Shown: positions 1 through 10,640, counted from the first letter of the stretch. The stretch: 64,000 nt of DNA from Rattus norvegicus (GCF_036323735.1 NC_086022.1:65158702-65222701); one strand, 5' to 3'. The notes: generated from the sequence alone by a model not told the origin. Numbers and translations are program-made.

Positions 1-346
1 CACTTCATTGTAGGGGGAAAAGAGCATTACTATCATGTCAAGTATGATATTCCTAGAATTGTAGACTTGTAGTTGACTTCTTCTTTATGCTTCTATAAAC
101 TTCCTAATTGTTATAAAACTTATACTTTCATGTCTATGTCGGGTAGAACATGTCTGATTTAGTTGAAAGACTTTGTAATCATTATCATGTTTATAAAGAT
201 TGAGTGGAAAGAAGCAGTGAAACAGGCCTAACTCCACTAGACAGCCAATGTAAAACGGATTCAGAACAGATAATCTAAATGTTTTCATTCAGTACACAAA
301 ATTATTGTAAGAATCAGGAAGGAAGTGGTGATTGAGAATAGAGTTC
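1..346. other. Unique non-coding DNA
   Basis: AT-rich sequence with no coding frame, repeat or RNA signature that I recognise. Short minus-strand open frames here have no domain features. Confidence 0.5.
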
Positions 347-605
347 TGTGATGGTTTGAATGAGAATGGCCACCTCTTAGTTAGGTTTTCCCTACTCTGA
401 TGGAAAACCGTGACCAATGCAACTTGGAGAGAAAATAATATATTTGGTTTAAGCTTCCTCATCACCTTCGTTGATGATTGAAGGAAGGCAGGACTAGAAC
501 TCAAAGAAGGCAGGAACCAGGAGACAGAGGATGATGCAGAGGCCATGGAAGAATGCTGTTTATCAGCTTGTTTCCCTGGCTTGCTCAGCAAGCTCTTTTA
601 TAGAA
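347..605 (-). mobile_element. LTR-like rodent repeat fragment (MaLR-type?), with a short opposite-strand piece
   Basis: Bases 374-605 match, in reverse, the 3' end of a repeat family seen repeatedly in this window. That end finishes with a 'tcatggtgtt...agcaa...ctaactaag' type terminus. The copy at 13535-13763 is the same family on the + strand. Bases 347-373 (tgtgatggtttgaatgagaa) look like the opposite terminus of such an LTR in + orientation, so two pieces abut head to head. MaLR assignment rests on TG...CA ends and similarity to primate THE1/MST-like termini and is not certain. Confidence 0.5.
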
Positions 606-751
606 CCAGGTAATAGCATTGCAAACACATACTTGGCTGATATGCTGTGTAATGTACTTGTTACAGAAGCTTAGATATATTATCCTTAAGGGAGAAGACT
701 ATGGACAGGAGGAAGGAAAAGAATAATGATAACAGTTTTCTATTGCCTTAA

Positions 752-1493
752 GGACACTGTCATTAGGACAAAATGGCAACCAACAGATTGGGAAGAGATC
801 TTTACCAATCCTACATCCAATAGAGGGCTAATACCCAATATACAAAGAACTCAAGAAGTTAAACTCCAGAGAGCCAAATAACTCTATTAAAAAATGGGGT
901 ACAGAGCTGAACAAAGAATTCTTAGATGAGGAATATAGAATGACTGAGAAGCACATAAAGAAATGTTCAACATCCTTAGTCATCAGGGAAATGCAAATCA
1001 AAACAACCCTGAGGTTCCACCTCACACCAGTCAGAATGGCTAAGATAAAAAAAAATTCAGGTGATAACAGATGCTGGTGAGGATGTGGAGAAAGGAACAC
1101 TCCTCCACTGTTGGTGGGATTGCAAACTGGTACAACCACTCTGGAAGTCAGTCTGGAGGTTCCTCAGAAAATTGGACATTGAGGACCCAGCTATACCTCT
1201 CCTGGGCATATACCCAAAAGGTGCTCCAACATACAACAAAGACACATGCTATGGTCATAGCAGCCTTATTTATAATAGCCAGAAGCCGGAATGAACTCAG
1301 ATGCCCTTCAACAGAGGAATGGATACAGAAAATGTGGTATATCTACACAATGGAGTACTACTCAGCTATCAAAAACAATGACTTCATGAAATTCACAGGC
1401 AAGTGGATGGAACTGGAAAATATCATCCTGAGTGAGATAGCCTGATCACAGAAAAACACACATGGTATGCACTCATTGATAAGTCAATATTAG
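752..1493 (+). pseudogene. LINE-1 ORF2 C-terminal remnant, frameshifted
   Basis: Translations of 1061-1294 and 1071-1445 lie in different frames but both match the C-terminal region of the intact LINE-1 ORF2 downstream. The shared block includes the LHCWWDC part of the cysteine motif and the 'WYIYTMEYYSAIKNN' block. A frameshift therefore separates the two halves. An extra in-frame stop lies at 1443-1445, ahead of the normal terminator position at 1491-1493. Nothing of the endonuclease or polymerase core is present. It is a dead fragment with no expected activity. Confidence 0.9.
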
Positions 1494-1677
1494 CCCAAAA
1501 GCTCGAAATACCCAAGATGCAATCCACAGACCACATGATGCTCAAGAAGAAGGATGATCAAAGTGCGGATGCTTCACTCTTTCTTAAAAGGGGGAACAAA
1601 AATATCCCTAGGAAGGGATATGGGATATGGAGGCAAAGTTTAGAGCAGTGACTGAAGGAACGGCCATTCAGAGCCTG

Positions 1678-1680
<3 letters not shown>

Positions 1681-1729
<49 letters not shown>

Positions 1730-1790
1730 ATAGATATATATGGATAGATATAGATATAGATATATAGATATATAGATATCCACCGAAACT
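1681..1790. repeat. (TA)n grading into (GATA)-like repeat inside LINE-1 3' UTR
   Basis: An almost pure TA run (about 1681-1727) is followed by tatggatagata/tagata variants. It sits inside the LINE-1 fragment's 3' UTR, so it arose after or with that insertion. Confidence 0.95.
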
Positions 1791-2351
1791 AAATAAGATT
1801 GATGACCCTAAGAAGTGCATGCTGACAGGAACTGGATATAGATGTCTCCTGAGAGACACAGCCAGAGCATGTCAAATACAGAGGCAAATGCTAGCAGCAA
1901 CCACTGAACTGAGAATGACACCCCTATTGGAGGAATTAGAGAAAGGATTGAAAGAATTGAAGGGGCTTGCAAACCCATAAGAACAACAATGCCAACCAAC
2001 CAGAGCTTCCAGGGACTAAACCACTACCCAAAGAGTACACATGGACTGACCCTGGGCTCCAACTGCATATGTATCAGAGGATGGCCTTGTAGGGCACCAG
2101 TGGAAGGAGAAGCCCTTGGTCCTACCAAGGTTGGACCCCCAGTGCAAGGGAATGAAGGTGGTAGTAAGGGGGGGTGGATGAGGAGGGGAACAACCTTATA
2201 GAAGAAGGGGAGGGAGGGAATAGGGGGGCTTATGGACAAGAAAGCAGGAAAGGGAATAACATTTGAAATGTAAAGAAATATATCCAACAAAAAAAAGAAT
2301 AAAAAGACAACTAATTTATAGAAATATTTAAAAAATATTCTATTGCCTTAA

Positions 2352-2710
2352 AAGACTGTTCTTATAGTATTTCACCTGAACACCATGCCTGTAGTGCCTG
2401 AGGCAGCCTTTGTTCTTATGTCATCTTGCAGGTATGGAAATGATCCTTCTCTGTGCAAAGCTACAGGTGAAAGTGAATGTTCACCTTGGCTTTCAGACAA
2501 CTGTAGGAAAACGCGGGCCAGACAAGCACAGTGTAGTGGAAACAGGGATTGAGTTTGCTGAAATCTTAGGTTCTAGCACACATACCAAATGCAAAAGCTT
2601 CAGAATTTTCAGAAGCGACCAGAGTGCTCTCTTACCTCCCTCTCCAGGCTGGAGGGTGAGGCCTGGGGTGAGGTGGAACGCTCAGCATCAATGTGTGTCT
2701 TAATAGACCT
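2352..2710. other. Unique non-coding DNA
   Basis: This is the gap between the LINE-1 fragment and a (TG)n tract. I see no recognisable repeat or gene. Open frames crossing it are dominated by the adjacent (TG)n. Confidence 0.5.
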
Positions 2711-2722
2711 GAGTGTGTGTAG

Positions 2723-2775
<53 letters not shown>

Positions 2776-2910
2776 TGTGTATGTGTGTGTGTGTGTATGT
2801 GTGTGTGTGTCTGTGGTATGTGTGTGGTGTGTTTGTGTGTGTGTTTGTGGTATGTGTGTGGTGTGTGTGTGTGTGTATGTGTATGTGTGCGTTCGTGTGT
2901 GTGTGTGTGT
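2711..2910. repeat. (TG)n microsatellite, 200 bp, interrupted
   Basis: Long TG dinucleotide array with interspersed 'tatg', 'tttg' and 'tggt' interruptions. The several cysteine/valine or threonine/histidine open frames across it are artefacts of the repeat. It ends 44 bp before the left target-site duplication of the full-length LINE-1. Confidence 0.97.
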
Positions 2911-2989
2911 CAAGAATAGGATCAATTGTGGCCTGAGGAAGTTGAATCTAGAGGCATCATCAGCATTTTTTTTTCTTTCTTTTTTTTTT

Positions 2990-3699
2990 TAATTAACTTG
3001 AGTATTTCTTATATACATTTCAAGTGTTATTCCCTTTCCCGGTTTCCGGGCAAACATCCCCCTCCCCCCTCCCTTTCCTTATGGGTGTTCCCCTCCCAAC
3101 CCTCCCCCCATTGCCGCCCTCCCCCCATAGTCTAGTTCACTGGGGGTTCAGTCTTAGCAGGACCCAGGGCTTCCCCTTCCACTGGTGCTCTTACTAGGAT
3201 ATTCATTGCTACCTATGGGGTCAGAGTCCAGGGTCAGTCCATGTATAGTCTTTAGGTAGTGGCTTAGTCCCTGGAAGCTCTGGTTGCTTGACATTGTTGT
3301 ACTTTTGGGGTCTCGAGCCCCTTCAAGCTCTTCCAGTTCCTTCTCTGATTCCTTCAACGGGGGCCTATTCTCAGTTCAGTGGTTTGCTGCTGGCATTCGC
3401 CTCTGTATTTGCTGTATTCTGGCTGTGTCTCTCAGGAGCGATCTACATCCGGCTCCTGTAGGCCTGCACTTCTTTGCTTCGTCCATCTTCTCTAATTGGG
3501 TGGCTGTATATGTATGGGTCATATGTGGGGCAGGCTCTGAATGGGTGTTCCTTCAGTCTCTGTTTTAATCTTTGCCTCTCCCTTCCCTGCCAAGGGTATT
3601 CTTTTTCCTCATTTAAAGAAGGAGTGAAGCATTCACATTTTGATCATCCGTCTTGAGTTTCATTTGTTCTAGGCATCTAGGGTAATTCAAGCATTTGGG
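2990..3699 (-). other. LINE-1 3' UTR with G-rich tract on the element strand
   Basis: Follows the ORF2 stop. The + strand at about 3056-3128 is a run of C-clusters (for example cccctccccc and ccctcccaaccctcccccc), so the element's RNA has several G-runs able to form a G-quadruplex. This is typical of the LINE-1 3' UTR. The same block recurs in the LINE-1 fragments at 752-2337, 36859-37140, 39503-39917 and 62975-63400. Confidence 0.85.
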
Positions 3700-6600
3700 C
3701 TAATAGCCACTTATCAATGAGTACATACCATGTATGTCTTTCTGTGAATGGGTTAGCTCACTCAGGATGATATTTTCCAGTTCCAACCATTTGCCTACGA
3801 ATTTCATAAACTCGTTGTTTTTGATAGCTGAGTAATATTCCATTGTGTAGATGTACCACATTTTCTGAATCCATTCCTCTGTTGAAGGGCATCTGGGTTC
3901 TTTCCAGCTTCTGGCTATTATAAATAAGGCTGCGATGAACATAGTGGAGCACGTGTCTCTTTTGTATGTTGAAGAATCTTTTGGGTATATGCCCAAGAGA
4001 GGTATAGCTGGATCCTCAGGCAGTTCAATGTCCAATTTTCTGAGGAACCTCCAGACTGATTTCCAGAATGGTTGTACCAGTCTGCAATCCCACCAACAAT
4101 GGAGGAGTGTTCCTCTTTCTCCACATCCTCGCCAGCATCTGCTGTCACCTGAGTTTTTGATCTTAGCCAATCGCACTGGTGTGAGGTGAAATCTCAGGGT
4201 TGTTTTGATTTGCATTTCCCTTATGACTAAAGATGTTGAACATTTCTTTAGGCGTTTCTCAGCCATTCGGCATTCCTCAGCTGTGAATTCTTTGTTTAGC
4301 TCTGAACCCCATTTTTTAATAGGGTTATTTGTCTCCCTGCGGTCTAACTTCTTGAGTTCTTTGTATATTTTGGATATAAGGCCTCTATCTGTTGTAGGAT
4401 TGGTAAAGATCTTTTCCCAATCTGTTGGTTGCCGTTTTGTCTTAACCACAGTGTCCTTTGCCTTACAGAAGCTTTGCAGTTTTATGAGATCCCATTTGTA
4501 GATTCTTGATCTTAGAGCGTAAGCCATTGGTGTTTTGTTCAGGAAATTTTTTCCAGTGCCCATGTGTTCCAGATGCTTCCCTAGTTTTTCTTCTATTAGT
4601 TTGAGTGTGTCTGGTTTGATGTGGAGGTCCTTGATCCACTTGGACTTAAGCTTTGTACAGGGTGATAAGCATGGATCGATCTGCATTCTTCTACATGTTG
4701 CCCTCCAGTTGAACCAGCACCATTTGGTGAAAATGCTATCTTTTTTCCATTGGATGGTTTTGGCTCCTTTGTCAAAAATCAAGTGACCATAGGTGTGTGC
4801 GTTCATTTCTGGGTCTTCAATTCTATTCCATTGGTCTATCTGTCTGTCTCTGTACCAATACCATGCAGTTTTTATCACTATTGCTCTGTAATACTGCTTG
4901 AGTTCAGGGATAGTGATTCCCCCTGAAGTCCTTTTATTGTTGAGGATAGCTTTAGCTATCCTGGGTTTTTTGTTATTCCAGATGAATTTGCAAATTGTTC
5001 TGTCTAACTCTTTGAAGAATTGGATTGGTATTTTGATGGGGATTGCATTGAATCTGTAGATTGCTTTTGGTAAAATGGCCATTTTTACTATATTAATCCT
5101 GCCAATCCATGAGCATGGGAGATCTTTCCATCTTCTGAGGTCTTCTTCAATTTCTTTCCTCAGTGTCTTGAAGTTCTTATTGTACAGATCTTTTACTTGC
5201 TTGGTTAAAGTCACACCGAGGTACTTTATATTATTTGGGTCTATTATGAAGGGTGTCGTTTCCCTAATTTCTTTCTCGGCTTGTTTCTCTTTTGTATAGA
5301 GGAAGGCAACTGATTTATTTGAGTTAATTTTATACCCAGCCACTTTGCTGAAGTTGTTTATCAGATTTAGTAGTTCTCTGGTGGAACTTTTGGGATCACT
5401 TAACTATACTATCATGTCATCTGCAAATAGTGATATTTTGACCTCTTCTTTTCCGATCTGTATCCCCTTGATCTCCTTTTGTTGTCTGATTGCTCTGGCT
5501 AGAACTTCAAGAACTATATTGAATAAGTAGGGAGAGAGTGGGCAGCCTTGTCTAGTCCCTGATTTTAGTGGGATTGCTTCAAGTTTCTCTCCATTTAGTT
5601 TAATGTTAGCAACTGGTTTGCTGTATATGGCTTTTACTATGTTTAGGTATGGGCCTTGAATTCCTATTCTTTCCAGGACTTTTATCATGAAGGGGTGTTG
5701 AATTTTGTCAAATGCTTTCTCAGCATCTAATGAAATGATCATGTGGTTCTGTTCTTTCAATTTGTTTATATAATGGATCACGTTGATGGTTTTCCGTATA
5801 TTAAACCATCCCTGCATGCCTGGGATGAAGCCTACTTGATCATGGTGGATGATTGTTTTGATGTGCTCTTGAATTCGGTTTGCCAGAATTTTATTGAGTA
5901 TTTTTGCGTCGATATTCATAAGGGAAATTGGTCAGAAGTTCTCTTTCTTTTTTGTGTCTTTGTGTGGTTTAGGTATAAGAGTAATTGTGGCTTCGTAGAA
6001 GGAATTCGGTAGTGCTCCATCTGTTTCAATTTTGTGGAATAGTTTGGATAATATTGGTATGAGGTCTTCTATGAAGGTTTGATAGAATTCTGCACTAAAC
6101 CCGTCTGGACCTGGGCTCTTTTTGGTTGGGAGACCTTTAATGACTGCTTCTATTTCCTTAGGAGTTATGGGCTTGTTTAACTGGTTTATCTGTTCCTGAT
6201 TTAACTTCGATACCTGGTATCTGTCTAGGAAATTGTCCATTTCCTGAAGATTTTCAAGTTTTGTTGAATATAGGTTTTTATAGTAAGATCTGATGATTTT
6301 TTGAATTTCCTCTGAATCTGTAGTTATGTCTCCCTTTTTATTTCTGATTTTGTTAATTTGGATGCACTCTCTGTGTCCTCTCGTTAGTCTGGCTAAGGGT
6401 TTATCTATCTTGTTGATTTTCTCAAAGAACCAGCTTTTGGTTCTGTTGATTCTTTCTATGGTCCTTTTTGTTTCTACTTGGTTGATTTCAGCTCTGAGTT
6501 TGATTATTTCCTGCCTTCTACTCCTCCTGGGTGTATTTGCTTCTTTTTGTTCTAGAGCTTTTAGGTGTGCTGTCAAGCTGCTGACATATGCTCTTTCCTG

Positions 6601-7527
6601 TTTCTTTCTGCAGGCACTCAGCGCTATGAGTTTTCCTCTTAGCACAGCTTTCATTGTGTCCCATAAGTTTGGGTATGTTGTACCTTCATTTTCATTAAAT
6701 TCTAAAAAGTTTTTAATTTCTTTCTTTATTTCTTCCTTGAACAGGTTATCATTGAGTAGAGCATTGTTCAATTTCCACGTATATGTGGGCATTCTTCCCT
6801 TATTGTTATTGAAGACCAGTTTTAGGCCGTGGTGGTCCGATAGCACGCATGGGATTATTTCTCTCTTTCTGTACCTGTTGAGGCCCGTTTTTTGACCAAT
6901 TATATGGTCAATTTTGGAGAAAGTGCCATGAGGAGCTGAGAAGAAGGTATATCCTTTTGCTTTAGGATAGAATGTTCTATAAATATCTGTTAAGTCCATT
7001 TGGCTCATGACTTCTCTTAGTCTGTCGACATCACTGTTTAATTTCTGTTTCCATGATCTGTCCATTGATGAGAGTGGGGTGTTGAAATCTCCCACTATTA
7101 TTGTGTGAGGTGCAATGTGTGTTTTGAGCTTTAGTAAGGTTTCTTTTACGTATGTAGGTGCCCTTGTATTTGGGGCATAGATATTTAGGATTGAGAGTTC
7201 ATCTTGGTGGATTTTTCCTTTGATGAATATGAAGTGTCCTTCCTTATCTTTTTTGATGACTTTTAGTTGGAAATTGATTTTATTTGATATTAGAATGGCT
7301 ACTCCAGCTTGCTTCTTCTGACCATTTGCTTGGAAAGTTGTTTTCCAGCCTTTCACTCTGAGGTAGTGTCTGTCTTTGTCTCTGAGGAGTGTTTCCTGTA
7401 GGCAGCAGAATGCAGGGTCCTCGTTGCGTATCCAGTTTGTTAATCTATGTCTTTTTATTGGGGAGTTGAGGCCATTGATATTGAGAGATATTAAGGAATA
7501 GTGATTATTGCTTCCCGTTATATTCAT
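3700..7527 (-). pseudogene. LINE-1 ORF2 (endonuclease-reverse transcriptase), two in-frame nonsense codons
   Basis: ORF2 proteins nick target DNA and reverse-transcribe LINE-1 and SINE RNA in the nucleus. The frame runs 1276 codons from ATG at 7527 to the stop at 3700-3702, a normal rodent ORF2 length. The N-terminal apurinic-type endonuclease shows NINGLNSP, CLQETLL, YAPNTRAP, VGDFNT and SDHHGLKL motifs within about residues 14-240. Reverse transcriptase blocks follow: SPGPDGFSAEF, LDAEKAFDKI, GTRQGCPLSPYLFN and FADD (codons 701-704). The C-terminal cysteine motif is CWRGCGERGTLLHCWWDC (CX3CX7HX4C). Stops are TGA at 5932-5934 (codon 532, before the catalytic palm) and TAG at 5404-5406 (codon 708, four codons after FADD). 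No frameshift separates the three segments, because their coordinates stay in phase. The longest product from the ATG would be 531 residues with endonuclease but no complete polymerase. Confidence 0.96.
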
Positions 7528-7586
7528 ATTTGGATGTAAGGTTATGTTTGTGTGCTTTCATTCTCTTTGTTTTGTTGCCAAGACGA

Positions 7587-8708
7587 TTAGTTTCTTGCTT
7601 CTTCTAGGGTATAGCTTGCCTCCTTATGTTGGGCTTTACCATTTATTATCCTTTGTAGTGCTGGATTTGTAGAAAGATATTGTGTAAATTTGGTTTTGTC
7701 ATGGAATATCTTGGTTTCTCCATCAATGTTAATTGAGAGTTTTGCTGGATACAGTAACCTGGGCTGGCATTTGTGTTCTCTTAGGGTCTGTATGACATCA
7801 GTCCAGGATCTTCTGGCCTTCATAGTTTCTGGTGAGAAGTCTGGTGTGATTCTGATAGGTCTGCCTTTATATGTTACTTGACCTTTTTCCCTTACTGCTT
7901 TTAATATTCTTTCTTTATTTTGTGCGTTTGGTGTTTTGACAATTATGTGACGGGAGGTGTTTCTTTTCTGGTCCAATCTATTTGGAGTTCTGTAGGCTTC
8001 TTGTATGTCTATGGGTATCTCTTTTTTTAGGTTAGGGAAGTTTTCTTCTATGATTTTGTTGAAGATATTTACTCGTCCTTTGAGCTGGGAGTCTTCACTC
8101 TCTTCTATACCTATTATCCTTAGGTTTGATCTTCTCATTGAGTCCTGGATTTCCTGTATGTTTTGGACCAGTAGCTTTTTCCGCTTTACATTATCCTTGA
8201 CAGTTGAGTCAATGATCTCTATGGAATCTTCTGCTCCTGAGATTCTCTCTTCCATCTCTTGTATTCTGTTGGTGAAGCTTGTATCTACAGCTCCTTGTCT
8301 CTTCTTTTGGTTTTCTATATCCAGGGCTGTTTCCCTGTGTTCTTTCTTGATTGCTTCTATTTCCATCCTCAATTCCTTCAACTGTTTGATTGTGTTTTCC
8401 TGGAATTCTTTCAGGGATTTTTGTGTCTCCTCTCTATGGGCTTCTGCTTGTTTATTTATGTTTTCCTGGAATTCTTTCAGGCATTTTTGCGATTCCTCTC
8501 TGTAGGCTTCTACTTGTTCTCTAAGGGAGTTCTTCACGTCTTTCTTGAAGTCCTCCAGCATCATGATCAAAAATGATTTTGAAACTAGATCTTGCTTTTC
8601 TGGTGTGTTTGGATATTCCATGTTTGTTTTGATGGGAGAATTGGGCTCCGATGGTGCCATGTAGTCTTGGTTTCTGTTGCTTGGGTTCCTGCGCTTGCCT
8701 CTCGCCAT
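7587..8708 (-). CDS. LINE-1 ORF1 protein (RNA-binding nucleic-acid chaperone), intact
   Basis: An intact frame of 373 residues, the usual size for rodent LINE-1 ORF1p. ORF1p coats LINE-1 RNA in a cytoplasmic ribonucleoprotein as a trimer. Residues 1-45 are basic and polar (MARGKRRNPSNRNQ). Residues about 50-185 are a heptad-rich coiled coil containing a tandem 22-residue duplication (65-86 and 87-108, sharing LKEFQEN and REE). Residues about 190-290 resemble the RRM (SNLRIIGIEESED) and the start of the C-terminal domain (SRHIIVKTP). Residues 290-373 complete the C-terminal domain (ITPDFSPETMKARRSW). The start is the first ATG after the 5' UTR. The stop lies 59 bp upstream of the ORF2 ATG. No disabling change is visible, but expression depends on the element's own promoter. 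Confidence 0.96.
   Translation of the reverse strand: MARGKRRNPSNRNQDYMAPSEPNSPIKTNMEYPNTPEKQDLVSKSFLIMMLEDFKKDVKNSLREQVEAYREESQKCLKEFQENINKQAEAHREETQKSLKEFQENTIKQLKELRMEIEAIKKEHRETALDIENQKKRQGAVDTSFTNRIQEMEERISGAEDSIEIIDSTVKDNVKRKKLLVQNIQEIQDSMRRSNLRIIGIEESEDSQLKGRVNIFNKIIEENFPNLKKEIPIDIQEAYRTPNRLDQKRNTSRHIIVKTPNAQNKERILKAVREKGQVTYKGRPIRITPDFSPETMKARRSWTDVIQTLREHKCQPRLLYPAKLSINIDGETKIFHDKTKFTQYLSTNPALQRIINGKAQHKEASYTLEEARN
8395..8526 (-). repeat. 66-bp tandem duplication in LINE-1 ORF1 coiled coil
   Basis: Two 66-bp units, 8395-8460 and 8461-8526, each begin on the + strand with ttttcctggaattctttcag. They encode the duplicated 22-residue segments of ORF1p. Rodent LINE-1 ORF1 is known to have a length-polymorphic coiled-coil region with 66-bp steps, and this fits that pattern. 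Confidence 0.9.
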
Positions 8709-9615
8709 CAGATTATCTCTAGTGTTACTTTGTTCTGCTATTTCTGACAGTGGCTAGACTGTCCTATAAGCCTGTGTGTCAGGAGTGCTGTAGACCTGTT
8801 TTCCTTTCTTTCAGTCAGTTATGGGGACAGAGTGTTCTGCTTTCGGGCGTGTAGTTTTTCCTCTCTACAGGTCTTCAGCTGTTCCTGTGGGCCTGTGTCT
8901 TGAGTTCACCAGGCAGCTTTCTTGCAGCAGAAAATTTGGTCTTACCTGTGGTCCTGAGGCTCAAGTTCGCTCGTGGGGTGCTGCCCACGGGCTCTCTGCA
9001 GCAGCAGCAACCAGGAAGACCTGTGCCGCCCCTTCCGGGAGCTTCAGTGCACCAGGGTTCCAGATGGTCTTTGGCTTTTTCCTCTGGCGTCCGAGATGTG
9101 TGTGCAGGGAGCAGTCTCTTCTGGTTTCCCAGGCTTGTCTGCCTCTCTGAAGGTTTAGCTCTCCCTCCCACGGGATTTGGGTGCAGAGAACTGTTTATCC
9201 GGTCTGTTTCTTTCAGGTCCCGGCGGTGTCTCAGGCCGGTGTCCTGCCGCTCCTGGGCCCTCCCCCACGGGAGCCCAGAGGCCTTATACAGTTTCCTCTT
9301 GGGCCAGGGATGTGGGCAGGGGTGAGCAGTGTTGGTGGTCTCTTCCGCTCTGCAGCCTCAGGAGTGCCCACCTGACCAGGCGGTTGGGTCTCTCTCTCAC
9401 CGGGCCTGGGAGCAGAGAGCTGCTGCGGGCTGGGATCCGCGGGTGTGGGACTTCCGGTAAACACAGAACGTGCCCGGTCCTAGAGGAATTCTGCTTCCGT
9501 GTGTCCCAAGCTCACCAGGCAGCTTTCTTGCAGCAGAAAAGTTGGTCTTACCTGTGGTCCCGAGGCTCAGGTTCGCTCGTGGGGTGCTGCCCAGGGGCTC
9601 TCTGCAGCGGCAGCC
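8709..9615 (-). promoter_or_regulatory. LINE-1 5' UTR / internal promoter region with 606-bp-period repeat
   Basis: GC-rich leader, 907 bp, upstream of ORF1. A block starting caccaggcagctttcttgca occurs at 8907 and again at 9513, and stays similar to about 9000 and 9610. That gives a 606-bp period, so the leader holds one full monomer plus a partial one. By family knowledge this region carries the RNA polymerase II promoter, which would read on the minus strand. I cannot see an exact start site. Confidence 0.8.
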
Positions 9616-9630
9616 CATCATCAGCATTTT

Positions 9631-10477
9631 AATGGGGATGAATTATTTTGTTGCGAGGAGCTGCTATAGACATTGCATGGTGTTTAATGACATTGTAGCT
9701 CTACTCACTCCTTGTCAAAGGCATTGTCTCTCATCCTCACCAGACATTAGCTCTTGTCCTCCAAGAAGCAGAATTACTGGTGGCTGAGAACCATAATTGA
9801 AGGCAAACAGAATTGAATTAAGTAATCAAGACAGTAGGCCTTGAGTTTACCTGCTGATACCTAGATTGTATCTCAATATCCCCTTCAACTATTAAAGTAC
9901 AGTGCTCAGTAACTATAGGGTATTGGTTTCAAACCTCCTACAGATAACAAAATACAGGCATGCTCCAGTCCTTTATATAAAACTGCCATAACAGTCAGAT
10001 TTCCCTAGGTGAGTCCCCCCACCCCCTTTTTTGGCATGCCCAAGCTTTTGACATCAAACCATGAGATCATCATCTATGAAGTGCATGCTTGAGAACAATG
10101 CACAAGTGAGTTACAAAAATTGCAAGCCCTCCACCAAAATACAAAACAAAACAAAACAAAAAACCCACTCCTGTGATGTTTTAATTAAGTTTACAATTTT
10201 TGTGTTGGGCCACACTGATACTTAAACCTTTTTTTTCATGTAACTGTTTCTCAGGTTTCATATGCCTGATAGATTACTTATAATAACTAACACAATGAAA
10301 ATGTGGTCTAATTAGTTTTAAAAAGCATATTGTTAAGAGAATAGTGCAAAGAAATCTGTGCACATATATTACAGTGTGTGTGTGTGTTTCCATGTGTGTA
10401 TGCATGCACATGTGTGGAGATCCAAAGTTGGCGTTGGGTTTCTTTCTCCATTGTTCTCTTCTTTGCATATTGAGGCA
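9631..10477. other. Unique non-coding DNA
   Basis: Right flank of the full-length LINE-1. It contains a short (AAAAC)n run (about 10140-10160) and a short (TG)n (10375-10388). No gene or clear repeat was recognised. Confidence 0.5.
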
Positions 10478-10640
10478 GTCTCTCTCATTGAACTTGGACT
10501 TAATGTTTCAGCCAGAAGATCTACCTAGCTTGTGCTGGAATTACAGACAGGCCATCATGTCTGGCTAGCTTCTGTGTGGTTCTGGAGATCAGAACTCAAG
10601 TGGTTTGCACACTGAGCTGTTTCCTTGGCCCCTCAGTATA
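10478..10640 (-). mobile_element. B4-type (B1 + ID-like) SINE, old
   Basis: The + strand reads as the reverse of a B1-like left part (gtgctggaattacagacagg at 10532) joined to an ID/tRNA-like right part ending 'gcacactgagctgtttccttggccc'. This is the B4 (ID_B1) arrangement on the minus strand, diverged, with no clear target duplication. Confidence 0.65.

Larger units (their letters stand above)
738..2351 (+). mobile_element. 5'-truncated LINE-1 with 14-bp target-site duplication
   Basis: The 14-mer ttctattgccttaa occurs at 738-751 and again at 2338-2351. The enclosed 752-2337 is the 3' end of a LINE-1 on the + strand: the C-terminal part of ORF2, a 3' UTR containing a G-rich purine tract (about 2105-2240), and an A-rich tail from about 2288. 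The tail is degenerate (mixed with T and C) and the ORF2 remnant is broken. This copy is therefore older than the full-length element at 2955-9630. Confidence 0.93.
2955..9630 (-). mobile_element. Full-length rat-type LINE-1 (L1_Rn-like) with 15-bp target-site duplication
   Basis: Perfect 15-bp duplications (catcatcagcatttt) lie at 2955-2969 and 9616-9630 and enclose 2970-9615, about 6.65 kb. Read on the minus strand, the order is 5' UTR (9615-8709), ORF1 (8708-7587), a 59-bp spacer, ORF2 (7527-3700), 3' UTR (3699 to about 2990) and an A-rich tail (T-rich on + at 2965-2990). The + strand at the right copy reads catttt/aatggg, matching the LINE-1 endonuclease preference TTTT/AA. The exact duplication, intact ORF1 and single-frame ORF2 indicate a young insertion. 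The two nonsense codons in ORF2 mean it should not encode a full ORF2 protein. Confidence 0.98.

Noticed and set aside
2713..2992. Cysteine/valine-rich and threonine/histidine-rich open frames
   Set aside because: They are translations of a (TG)n microsatellite. The same applies at 19568-19860, 25190-25417, 27190-27555 and 28118-28421.
3935..8576. Many + strand open frames across the LINE-1
   Set aside because: They are antisense shadows of ORF1 and ORF2 on the minus strand.
8821..9632. GC-rich + strand frames of 98-151 codons in the LINE-1 5' UTR
   Set aside because: The region is untranslated leader and promoter of the LINE-1. Frames stay open because of GC richness and lack domains.
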